Assembly (NCBI GenBank): GCA_949051815.1
Contig: CARQVR010000038.1
Coordinates: 1-30,950, forward strand
Source: an uncultured Lachnospiraceae bacterium
GTDB taxonomy: Bacteria; Bacillota; Clostridia; Lachnospirales; Lachnospiraceae
Direction: 5' to 3'
Length of the DNA: 30,950 nt
In this document: positions 7,709-15,900 of the stretch, piece after piece
Layout of the letters: the number at the start of each line of letters is the position of its first letter
Position numbering within the stretch: position 1 is the first letter of the stretch
The notes under the pieces: model-generated
Told to the model about the DNA's origin: nothing
What the model saw: the letters and a program-made list of their open reading frames with translations, nothing else
Database searches by the model: none
Made by a program: the position numbers and the translations under genes

Positions 7709-8437
7709 TTATTCCGCTCCGTTCAGATAATTCAGGATCGCCAGATGGATCGCCCATGCCGTCTTTTCCTGATAGGCCTCCGTGGAAAGTTTCTGCGCCT
7801 CCTCGTAATTGGAAAGAAAGCCGCACTCCACAATTATGATAGGCGTCGAAGTCTTTTTCAGCAGGTAATAACTGCTGTTCGCCTTCGCCTGTCTGGCGTT
7901 GTCCGGATCGATCTGCTCCGCCAGCACCTGCTGCATACGCTCCGCAATTTCCCTGCTCTCCTCACTGCCTTCGTAATAAAAGACCTGCGCACCGTGCACA
8001 TATTCCTCATGATAACTGTTCTGGTGAATACTCACCGTAAGCGCCGGTTTTTTCTCCTCGATCAGCGCCACGCGGTTTTTCATGTCCTGCACTTTTTTAT
8101 TGGACACGTTCTCATCATAAAGTCCCTCGTCGGTAGTTCTTGTGAGCACCACGTCCACATCCGCCGCCGTGAGAAACAAAGCCAGCTTCTCTGCTATTTT
8201 TAAATTAATGTCCTTCTCCAGACTGCCGTCCACGCCCACCTTGCCGGGATCGGCTCCGCCATGACCGGCGTCAATGACCACGCAGGGTTTTTCCTTCCCC
8301 GCCCGCTCCGGCAATACCCGGTTCGAGGACACAATACGCGCCCCGCCCCGCAAAGCTAAAACAAATGCTGCGGCCAGCAGCAGAAACAGTCCCGTCTTGA
8401 CAATCCTGTCATATTTTCCCGATTTTTCTTTCTCCAT
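7709..8437 (-). CDS. N-acetylmuramoyl-L-alanine amidase, CwlD-like
   Basis: Zn2+-dependent Amidase_3 protein that cleaves the amide bond between MurNAc and the stem peptide. One N-terminal membrane anchor (about residues 13-31) is followed by the catalytic domain. VIDAGHGGADPG supplies the first Zn ligand, SLEKDINL the Glu ligand, VSIHQNS the second His, and VECGFLSNYEEAQ the catalytic Glu. The size (242 aa) and single anchor match CwlD, which with PdaA makes muramic delta-lactam in spore cortex. The organism's sporulation status is unknown, so the symbol is withheld. ATG 8437 has GGGTGA upstream. Confidence 0.9.
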   Translation of the reverse strand: MEKEKSGKYDRIVKTGLFLLLAAAFVLALRGGARIVSSNRVLPERAGKEKPCVVIDAGHGGADPGKVGVDGSLEKDINLKIAEKLALFLTAADVDVVLTRTTDEGLYDENVSNKKVQDMKNRVALIEEKKPALTVSIHQNSYHEEYVHGAQVFYYEGSEESREIAERMQQVLAEQIDPDNARQAKANSSYYLLKKTSTPIIIVECGFLSNYEEAQKLSTEAYQEKTAWAIHLAILNYLNGAE

Positions 8438-8465
8438 ATTTCACCCGGACCAAATCCGCGTTCAT

Positions 8466-8481
8466 CCGCCACAAGGCGGAT
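8466..8481 (-). other. Small hairpin between the GH18 and amidase genes
   Basis: TCCGCC-ACAA-GGCGGA is a perfect 6-bp stem with a 4-base loop in the 149-base gap. There is no U-tract, so it is probably not a full terminator. The rest of the gap shows no gene. Confidence 0.35.
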
Positions 8482-8586
8482 TACCGGTTTGGCTCTGCCG
8501 ATACGCGTCTTAATGCATATATATGAAGAAAGTATAAAGAAGATAACCGTTCCATACAGAAATCTGGCCACACCGCTGCATAGCGG

Positions 8587-10290
8587 TCAGTTCATATATT
8601 CCTCTATCACATCCCAGATGTCCGCCGTCTCAAAACCGAGCCGCCACGCCGCCACGCCGGCAATCTCGTACTTTTCCATAATGTTCAGTTTCACTTTGAT
8701 GGACTCCGCGTCCTCCAGCCACACCTGACACAGTCTGCCGCCGTCCTGAAATTCCCCATAATTCTGACAGGTCTCCTCATCCCAGCGCACGGCGATGTCA
8801 TGATCCGCCACATAAGTCTGCGCCATTTCCATGCCAACCGCCTGACTGCTTAAACCGTCCTCCCCGTTTTCCCAGATTCTGGTATAAAAAGGAATGGCGT
8901 TTATCACCTTCTCCTTCGGCACCTCCGCCACCGTGTTTTTGATGCCCTTTTCCACGAAGTTGATGGAAGCCACGCTCCCCGCCTCATCGCTGCCGTTATA
9001 GTGCTCGTCATACCCCATGATAATGACATAGTCCGCCACCACACCCTGCTCGGCACGGTCATAATGATCCGTGTGGTTCATTGGCACATAGTTGTCCACC
9101 GAAAGCACGATGCCATACTTTCTGCATGGAACAGAAAGCTCTCTGATAAACTGGATAAAAGGTTCCCCCGCATCCAGACTCACATTTTCAAAGTCAATGT
9201 TCAGCCCGTCCAGATTATATTCCCGAACCGCCGCCAAAAGCTGTAAAATCAAACGCCGTCTGTTGGATGTCTTCGCAAGCACCTGGTAAAGGTCCACATC
9301 CACGCTGTCCACGTTCCCGACGAGCGCCCATACTTCCAGCCCCATCTCATGAGCCCTGTCCACATAGGAAGTGGTGGCGAAACTGCTGAACTCTCCCTCG
9401 TTTCCCGTCAGGGTAAACCAGGTCGGGGAAATCACATTAAGCCCCTTCGTCCCCGCGACCGTCTCTTCCAGGGTATCATTGCCCCCCACGCCGCCGATCA
9501 CATGCCAGCCCAGATTGATTTTATAGTCTCTGGTGTTTGCCTGATACACAGGCTCCACATAATCCGTCACGGGAGCCGGCTCTTCCTCCGTCTTTTCCCC
9601 CAGTCTCTTATTTTCTACATAGCCGATCACGGAATCCTGCGTCTTTACCTTCGTCCATGTTTCCATTTCCTCCAGTACGATCACCTGATCGCCCGCCGAT
9701 ACATCTGTCAGAATGTCACTCTTAATACCGCCCTGATAACGCACCTGCGTGTCTTTCCTGACGGGCGCGGTCTGCCGCTTGTCCCACTGCGTGTAAATCT
9801 GCATATGGTTCGGCTCGGTAAAAAGCTCATAGGAAAAGTTTGCGTATTTTTTCACAAAATCTGCTGCGATATAGAGCGTCTCCCCCTCATAGCGGGAAAT
9901 GGTATAATCATAGCTTTCTCCGCTCTCAACGAAATCCGCATCATAACCGGTTACCGTCCCCGTGCCGATCCCATTCGCATAAACCATGTCCGGCGTTGTG
10001 TAGAGAAGACTCTTCTCCGATTTATCCTCATAAAATCTGTCATTAAAATATTTGTGCACGGTAGCCATATCAAAATAACATATGCCGTCAAATATTTTCG
10101 CATGTTCCTCAATCAGTTCATCCTGCAGGATAATGGGGACGTCATTCTCCCCTGCAACGCCGAAATATTCCGACAGATCCGCTCTTTCTTTTGAATAGGA
10201 ATATTTTTCCAGCAGCTTTGCGCCAAATCCCGCTGCACCGATCAATACAATAAGGACAACCGCGACTATCACCGGAATCATTTTTTTCAT
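8587..10290 (-). CDS. Membrane-anchored SH3/glycoside hydrolase family 18 protein
   Basis: Predicted wall-facing GH18 hydrolase, related to YaaH/YdhD-like spore or wall proteins. From MKKMIPVIVAVVLIVLIGAA (membrane anchor, residues 1-25) there is a middle region, an SH3-like segment near 175-235 (VSAGDQVIVLEEMETWTKVK, VIGYVENKRLGE), and a GH18 barrel from about 255 to the end. The barrel carries the catalytic DxxDxDxE pattern in NLDGLNIDFENV, YVIIMGYDEHY, and a C-terminal WRLGFET. The conserved Glu suggests an active N-acetylglucosaminidase. ATG 10290 has AAGGAG 8 bases upstream; the longer frame to 10350 is less likely. It leads the run toward the amidase gene. Confidence 0.88.
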   Translation of the reverse strand: MKKMIPVIVAVVLIVLIGAAGFGAKLLEKYSYSKERADLSEYFGVAGENDVPIILQDELIEEHAKIFDGICYFDMATVHKYFNDRFYEDKSEKSLLYTTPDMVYANGIGTGTVTGYDADFVESGESYDYTISRYEGETLYIAADFVKKYANFSYELFTEPNHMQIYTQWDKRQTAPVRKDTQVRYQGGIKSDILTDVSAGDQVIVLEEMETWTKVKTQDSVIGYVENKRLGEKTEEEPAPVTDYVEPVYQANTRDYKINLGWHVIGGVGGNDTLEETVAGTKGLNVISPTWFTLTGNEGEFSSFATTSYVDRAHEMGLEVWALVGNVDSVDVDLYQVLAKTSNRRRLILQLLAAVREYNLDGLNIDFENVSLDAGEPFIQFIRELSVPCRKYGIVLSVDNYVPMNHTDHYDRAEQGVVADYVIIMGYDEHYNGSDEAGSVASINFVEKGIKNTVAEVPKEKVINAIPFYTRIWENGEDGLSSQAVGMEMAQTYVADHDIAVRWDEETCQNYGEFQDGGRLCQVWLEDAESIKVKLNIMEKYEIAGVAAWRLGFETADIWDVIEEYMN

Positions 10291-10330
10291 TTGTCCAGCT
10301 CCTTTTTGAACGTCTGTAAACGCTGCCATT

Positions 10331-10374
10331 TTCGGTCCGGGACTTTTCACTTGCCGGGAAAAGCGAAGACCGAA
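10331..10374 (-). other. Hairpin in the leader of the GH18 gene
   Basis: TTCGGTC (10331-10337) pairs with GACCGAA (10368-10374), and CTTTTC (10343-10348) with GAAAAG (10358-10363). It lies in the predicted 5' leader, about 40-85 bases before the start codon. There is no clear riboswitch match. Confidence 0.4.
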
Positions 10375-10435
10375 CCGTTACCAAACGCCGGTCAGGCAGG
10401 GAAGTTTCTCTTTCCTGCCCGCCGCATTTACTACG

Positions 10436-10464
10436 ATTATAGCAAACTATTCCCTTTCAGTCAT
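10436..10464 (-). promoter_or_regulatory. Probable promoter of the GH18 gene
   Basis: Minus strand: ATGACT (10464-10459), 17-base spacer, TATAAT (10441-10436). The -10 box is perfect and the -35 matches 4 of 6. It predicts a leader of about 140 bases. Confidence 0.6.
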
Positions 10465-10754
10465 TAGTTTTTTTCAGGTAATGACATCGTCACATAGCGG
10501 GAAGCCTCCCAAAACCAACACAATCACAGACCCTCTTATGCCGTCCCCCAAAAGGATTAACAAAAAAACTAAAAAAAACTCAACCGTGATATACTAACGG
10601 CATATGATATAGGAGGGCGGAAATAGTTTTGAAGATGACTCTGACATGCAGATGAATTTGAAAAATAACTGTATAACCTACTCATTCCTTGTGAATTATA
10701 TTTTGTGTACCAAAGGAAATTCTTATAGAATTAACCCGGCGCTTAGATGGGAAT

Positions 10755-10884
10755 AAGATATGGTCTCTGACAAGGCACATCGCCCATAAGACTGCCTCCG
10801 CCAAAAGATACCGGCAAAGACACAGATGTTATTATTTAAATTACGCATGCCTCCTTCCCTTGCGGACTATCAGAGACATCTTGT
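10755..10884 (-). ncRNA. Candidate structured RNA of unknown class
   Basis: On the minus strand, a promoter at 10891-10920 predicts a transcript starting near 10884. Its first bases AAGAT-GTCTCTGA pair with TCAGAGAC-cat-ATCTT about 115 bases later, a 13-bp closing stem. Directly inside, CAAGG pairs with CCTTG, leaving a 7-base bulge on one side, and an inner GCC/GGC hairpin sits near the apex. I cannot match it confidently to a known family; 6S-like RNA or an orphan riboswitch are possibilities. A 41-codon reading frame (10848-10723) overlaps it with a purine-rich AGGAGG too close to its ATG, so a leader or small peptide cannot be ruled out. The remaining gap (10465-11074) shows no other gene. 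Confidence 0.4.
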
Positions 10885-10890
10885 AGTTGA

Positions 10891-10920
10891 ATTATAACCA
10901 TAATCTGACAGGAATTGCAA
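10891..10920 (-). promoter_or_regulatory. Probable promoter of the structured transcript
   Basis: Minus strand: TTGCAA (10920-10915), 18-base spacer, TATAAT (10896-10891). The -10 box is perfect and the -35 matches 4 of 6. It points directly into the 13-bp closing stem. Confidence 0.55.
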
Positions 10921-10967
10921 GCATTTTCTAAAATTATTAAAATTTTTTAAACACTTATCGCACACTA

Positions 10968-10997
10968 TTGACTAAAACCGACCTCTGGGATTAAGAT
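10968..10997 (+). promoter_or_regulatory. Probable promoter of mecA
   Basis: TTGACT (10968-10973), 18-base spacer, TAAGAT (10992-10997), about 75 bases before the mecA start codon. Confidence 0.55.
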
Positions 10998-11074
10998 ACA
11001 CTTAACTTAAGATATGCGGGATAATCTTCCCCGCACCAACCCCATTATTAATATAGAAGGAAGCGAACAATAAC

Positions 11075-11839
11075 ATGAAAATAGAAAAAGTGAATGAGCA
11101 GCAAATCCGCTGCACCCTCACAAGAGAAGATCTGCTGAACAGAGAATTGAAGATCAGCGAATTGGCCTACGGCACGGAGAAGGCGAAGAGCCTCTTCCGC
11201 GACCTCATGCAGCAGGCGGCCTATGAATGCGGCTTTGAAGCGGAAGATATTCCTCTTATGATCGAAGCGATTCCCTTAAACGCCGAATGCATTGTACTGA
11301 TCGTAACAAAGGTGGAGGACCCGGAAGAACTGGATACCCGTTTCGCCAAGTTTGCTCCCTCTATCCATGATGATGAATACGAAGCGGACGAAACCGAGGA
11401 TAACGAGGCGCTGATGGAAGCCTTTGCCGACAGCGCGGACGAAGTGCTCAATCTCCTGCGCCGGATGAACGGCACGGAAGAATCCGCCCCGTCCCCGAAA
11501 ACTGCGGCCAAAGAAAACGCACAGCCCGCTCTTCCCGGTCGCGAAAAAGCGACAAGCCGTCTCTTCTCTTTCCGCTCTCTGCGCGAAGTGAGCAGACTGG
11601 CCCGCGTGATCGGCACCTGCCGCGGAACCAATACCTTATATAAGGATGAAACGGGCGGCAATTACCTTTTACTGGTTTCTCCTGAAGAGCTTGACGCCGC
11701 AGATTTTAACCGTATTTGCAGCCTGATCTCAGAGTATGGCAGACCCGAAAAAACGGTGAACTCCGCGAAAGCCTATCTGGAGGAGCACTTTGAGCCTCTG
11801 ATCAAGGACAGCGCGGTGGAGACGCTGGCACAGATTTAA
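11075..11839 (+). CDS. mecA: MecA-family adaptor protein
   Basis: MecA adaptors bind substrates through the N-terminal domain and deliver them to ClpC through the C-terminal domain for ClpCP proteolysis. The 254-aa protein has the typical N-terminus MKIEKVNEQQIRCTLTREDL, ELAYGTEKAKSLFRDLMQQA and ECIVLIVTKVEDPEEL. An acidic, low-complexity linker follows (about residues 85-165). The C-terminal domain includes FSFRSLREVSRLARVI, LYKDETGGNYLLL and FNRICSLISEYG. ATG 11075 has AGAAGGAAG upstream at slightly long spacing. It is monocistronic with its own promoter. Confidence 0.92.
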   Translation: MKIEKVNEQQIRCTLTREDLLNRELKISELAYGTEKAKSLFRDLMQQAAYECGFEAEDIPLMIEAIPLNAECIVLIVTKVEDPEELDTRFAKFAPSIHDDEYEADETEDNEALMEAFADSADEVLNLLRRMNGTEESAPSPKTAAKENAQPALPGREKATSRLFSFRSLREVSRLARVIGTCRGTNTLYKDETGGNYLLLVSPEELDAADFNRICSLISEYGRPEKTVNSAKAYLEEHFEPLIKDSAVETLAQI

Positions 11840-11854
11840 TCAGATGATACGAAT

Positions 11855-11978
11855 GCATTCTCCCTGAATGGTTTGCACTGCTGCCATTTCCCATGAAGTA
11901 AAAAATCGAGCGTCTGCACGCTCGATTCAGAGAATGCTTCGCATTCTCCTTGAATGTTTTACACTATCGCAATTCCCT
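11855..11978 (+). repeat. Imperfect 38-base direct repeat after mecA
   Basis: Two copies (11855-11892 and 11941-11978) share the pattern GCATTCTCC-Y-TGAATG-K-TTT-R-CACT and a GC-M-ATT tail. Between them lie two hairpins. The unit resembles duplicated terminator-region debris; no protein frame is preserved. Confidence 0.55.
11904..11927. terminator. Hairpin after mecA, terminator-like on the minus strand
   Basis: AATCGAGCGT-CTGC-ACGCTCGATT is a perfect 10-bp stem with a 4-base loop. An A-run just before it gives a U-tract when read on the minus strand, so it best serves minus-strand read-through from the DUF1858 gene. A second hairpin, GAGAATGC-TTC-GCATTCTC, follows at 11930-11948. Confidence 0.6.
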
Positions 11979-11996
11979 AATATTATATAAAAAACG

Positions 11997-12045
11997 AAAT
12001 CCCACACTGCCGTCCGGTTTCCCGGAAACAGTGCGGGATTTATTT
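11997..12045. terminator. Bidirectional terminator between mecA and the DUF1858 gene
   Basis: AAATCCC-a-CACTG at the left pairs with CAGTG-c-GGGATTT at the right around a 19-base loop. T-rich sequence follows on the plus strand, and an A-run on the left gives a U-tract on the minus strand. Confidence 0.7.
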
Positions 12046-12116
12046 TGCCCTGTCTGAGTTGATGAAACGTCCGCAGCTCACATCTGCTGCAGCCGCTCCG
12101 GAGAAATCTGTCCGCT

Positions 12117-12308
12117 TTAAACAGCCGCGATCTTCGCCATCAGATCATCCGCATTGATGCCGTGCACCATAGCCGCCTCCTCCAGAGTCTCCCCCTGCGC
12201 GGAAGGACAGCCGAGACAGTGCATACCGATCTCCAAAAGCACGGGCGCAATATCGGGATTGATTCTGAGCGCCTCACCTATTGTTGTGTTCTTCGTAATA
12301 TCTGCCAT
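12117..12308 (-). CDS. Small DUF1858 protein with CxxCP motif
   Basis: A 63-aa protein of the DUF1858 family (hybrid-cluster-protein-associated, often disulfide- or redox-linked). Family features are TIGEALRINPDIAPVLLEIGMHCLGCP, with the two Cys as CLGCP, and the helical tail TLEEAAMVHGINADDL. ATG 12308 is chosen because GGAGG lies 8 bases upstream; the frame continues to 12434 without family similarity. The function is not established; many relatives sit near redox genes, which are not seen here. Confidence 0.88.
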   Translation of the reverse strand: MADITKNTTIGEALRINPDIAPVLLEIGMHCLGCPSAQGETLEEAAMVHGINADDLMAKIAAV

Positions 12309-12745
12309 TTTATTTTCCTCCATACCTTCATTCTGTGATAGCTTCTGATAAAATATACATTTATTTTCCGTACCAGATATGATTATAAAAGAAAGCCCCT
12401 GCGCCGTCAAGCAGACTTTCCGGATAATTCCCAATTGCCGAATCCGCCCCTGCCTGCGTCTGCCAACGGCGGATCGTTTTGCGCCTGCCTCCTGGCGAGA
12501 AATAGAAAGAGGTATTCTACACGATTCGTTTTCCGGTTCGCGCCCGCGACAGGTTATGCATCCTCCCGGAAACGCCGGATTTCAAACGCGTGTCACCGCC
12601 GTAAACTGCTATGACACAGAGGGTATGGCATAAGCGACAGCAATTATCGTCCAAGCGTTCGATAACACCCGCCATTATGCGTTCTCCCGTCAATTCCCAT
12701 CCAAACGTCATACCAAACAATAACACCCGCACTTTCCGCATTGGC

Positions 12746-12852
12746 AACAGATTAGTGACAGATTTCTCTTGGCCGGAACCGTTCCCATCGCCCTGTTCAT
12801 GCGGGTTTTACGATTTAATAAAAATTTAATTAATAACAAATTAGCGACAAAT
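12746..12852 (+). repeat. Pair of 18-base direct repeats upstream of giant gene A
   Basis: AACAGATTAGTGACAGAT (12746-12763) and AACAAATTAGCGACAAAT (12835-12852) fit AACARATTAGYGACARAT, start-to-start distance 89 bases. They could be binding sites for a regulator or recombination factor; no known motif is recognised. Confidence 0.5.
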
Positions 12853-12876
12853 CGGGTGGTTTTGATTAAATTACAA

Positions 12877-12905
12877 TTGTTCTCGCACGAATTTACGCAT
12901 AAAAT
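12877..12905 (+). promoter_or_regulatory. Weak promoter-like pair before giant gene A
   Basis: TTGTTC (12877-12882), 17-base spacer, TAAAAT (12900-12905). The -10 box matches 5 of 6 and the -35 only 3 of 6. It may be inactive. Confidence 0.25.
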
Positions 12906-12987
12906 TCCGTGAAGGAACTCCGGAAACCTGCATAAATACTGAGCAAACGAAAAACGAGGATTTTTTAAGGCGGACGGCTCCTAAATT

Positions 12988-15900
12988 GTGGCGGATACAG
13001 GCGATGAGGCCGAAATTCCCACTGACGACGAGCAAATTAATGAGGAAGAGGAAAACAACGAGGAGCCCGTGGAAGATAACGACACACCTGTTATTGATTC
13101 CAACGAGGAGCCCGTGGAAGATTCTGTAGAGGAGCCTGCAGAGGAAGAAGTTGTGGACCCCACAACCGACGAAGAAGCTCCCGTGGAGACCGTGGAAGAG
13201 CCTTCCGACGAGGAAAACTCTGTCCTGAATAGCGAGGTCGACGCGGTTGTGGACACCGACTCCGTGATTACGGTTGCGTATGCAAACGACCCTGAATCGG
13301 ATACCGCGGCAAACACGGCTGAGGTTATTTTCCTTGGCGGCTGTGTGAGCAGCGAGAACAAGCTGGCGCAAGGCAGGGATCTGAAATTCAGAGTAGAGCT
13401 TGCGGCAGGCCGCAGTCTGGTCAAGGTTGAGGTCAAGACCGTGGATGGCGACACCGAAGCGGCTGCCAGTGTGTCCGAGTCCAACGGCGTTTACACCGTT
13501 GCCAAGAGCGCTTTTATAAAGGGAAGCGGCGGCACAGCGACCGCTCTGGGCGGCAAGATCATCGTTACCACCAAGGCAGTAAATTACAAAGTAAGCTTTA
13601 ACGGTGACGACAGCGTAGTCGGCTCCTACAAGGTATATCCTGTAGTAGCAAAGAGCGAGACGGATAAAACGGAAGTTCTGGGCACAGAGATTACAGGTTC
13701 TGCTGCTACAGACGTGGCATACGGAACACCCGCGAAATTCGCTCTGGTGCTTACCGATAACAGCGGTGTTGTTGAGAACAAGATTGACAGCATCACCCTG
13801 AACGGTGTGGACATCCAGACCGCACCTGCTGAATTGAATAAGATTGGCGATGCTTCGGAAGCGGATAAAACAGAATGCTATACTTTCACGGTAGATCCTT
13901 CCAAAGCCGGAGATCTGGGCGACGCTACCACGGCTGATACTGCCGCTGTGGTGAACGTAAAGGTAGTGGCGAAAGCGAAACTGACCGTGGCATTCGACAG
14001 TGAGAATGCAAACAGTACAGTAGCGGCATCCGCGACCAATACGGCGGAGACATTTATCAACTATGACGGGACAAAATTTGGCACAGACTCCACCTTTGTC
14101 GAGGATGACAAGGAGAATCTGGCGAAATCTCTCGCGTTTAAAGTAACGCCTGAAAATAACTATAAGATCGTCGATGTGACGGCAAAGGCTGTTGTCAGCG
14201 ACGAAGACGGTACGACAGTGACTGTCACCAAGGCAGCAGCGGCGGCTGACGGTTCTGTGGAGTGCACCATCGCTCTTTCCGGCGTGGGAAGCTTCTCAGA
14301 GGACACCGATCTGACGATCTCCATCGAAACGGCGCTGGATGATACGAAAGACAGCGTTCATACCATCAACTTTAAGAAAACAGCAGGAGGCGCACCCGAA
14401 AATGCAACCATTACACACGGTGCAGCCAGCGCAGATGATGCGTGGGAAAGCGGCAGCCTGACTGTTACAGATGACACTTATAAAATTAATGTTGCGCCTG
14501 TTACCGGTTACAAGCTTGCTACAGGCGGCGATGATGACAAGGACGGAGCTGATGGTTCCCTGAAAGGTAAGCCCTTCGTAACCATCATTGAGAACAGAAA
14601 GTATGAATCCGGGACAGCGTCCGGGACATACGATGACGCAAAAACCTACGCGCATAAAGAAGATGCTTCTTCTGTAATCACGTTAACACTGGCAGACACG
14701 ACTACCGGTGACACAAATTATGCTCCGGATGCAACTGATAACAGGAAGTTCATCACCACTTCCGTTGACGTAGTCATCGACACGACTGTAGAGAAAAACG
14801 ACGGCGAGAAGTTCGTTTCCTTTACAGACCCGCTTGGTGCTGGCTACGACATTACTTCGGACGGTGTGATTCACAACGAAGAGGCGGATGATGAGGAAAA
14901 CTCATGGGTAGTTCCCGAGACAGTAGATGTCCTCACCTTTACGGTTACCTCTGAGAAAGAACCTGCGGTAACTGTGGGAAGCAGCGAGTGCGAAGGTACT
15001 GCAGCTGAGAATGTTTACACCTACAGCGTTCCCGCTAAGACACTGAGCAGCAGTTCTCAGACCCCCACGGAAATCGTGATCGACACAAATGCTGTCGCTG
15101 AAGAAAAGGTCGTAAAGGTAAAAGTTGTTGCGGACGACGTAACCGTAAGCGCAGCAGTTGATGATGATGAGTTGACGGAAGAAACCCTCAAAAGCGAAGA
15201 TGAGGACGGTTACTACACCCTCAGCGCAGCTCCCGGGGAAGGCTCGGATCTTACACTGCACTTCGAGCCTAAGCCCGGTGTAACGATTGAAAAGGTTTCC
15301 TGCAAGATGGGTGAAACCACGAAAGAGGAGACACCTGACAGAAAGGGTAACGTATCCTTTACTCTGACCGTAACCGACAATGTGACTGTGGATGTAACGT
15401 CCAAGAGCGATTACCGCGTGAAGCTTACCGGTGCAGACGGCGAGCTTGCAGTTGACGGCGGCGTTTATGTGGCGGACTATACCGACACAGACATTACAAT
15501 CGGACTGATCAAAGCCGGTGCTCCTTACACAAATGATCTCTATGATGTTGTTGTGAAGGACGGCGCAAAGACTGCCGCTACCGAAGCGACAGTGAGCGGT
15601 GCGACAGCTACGATTGCGTCTATTGACAAGACAGAGTATGGCAAAGATCTGACCATCGAAGTTTACATCAATAAGACCACGAAGTACACGGCTACATTGA
15701 AGACAAACGCTGTCTCCGATGCAGTTACCGTGAGCCGTATGGTAAACGGAAAAGATACCAAAGTGGCGGAAGACGCTACGGTTGAGATTATGCCTGATGC
15801 GGCGCTTGTATTTACCGTAACCCCGGCAGCGGGCGCGAGCCTGAGCGATCTGGCAGCGGAAGTTCTTGCAAAAGACGGCTCCGAGCTGGCAGGAGCGAGC

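Larger units (their letters stand above)
12435..12987. other. Gene-free region upstream of giant gene A
   Basis: About 550 bases without a convincing gene. It becomes AT-rich toward the right. It contains two 18-base near-identical direct repeats and a weak promoter-like pair before the giant gene. I looked for a signal-peptide coding stretch joined to the gene in any plus-strand frame in 12780-12987 and saw none. Confidence 0.6.

Noticed and set aside
8356..8571. A 71-aa minus-strand frame with a hydrophobic start before the amidase gene
   Set aside because: It overlaps the amidase gene in another frame, lacks a good ribosome site and has a composition typical of a shadow; a tiny membrane peptide cannot be wholly excluded.
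10723..10848. A 41-codon minus-strand frame inside the structured transcript
   Set aside because: The AGGAGG is only one base from the ATG and the peptide shows no conserved feature; RNA structure explains the region at least as well.
12517..12747. A 76-aa minus-strand frame upstream of the DUF1858 gene
   Set aside because: No ribosome site, no recognised features, and it lies in a region without coding character.
12871..13484. Minus-strand reading frames rich in Ser/Thr/Val opposite the start of giant gene A
   Set aside because: They mirror the Glu/Asp/Val-rich codons of the plus-strand gene and have no family features or ribosome site.
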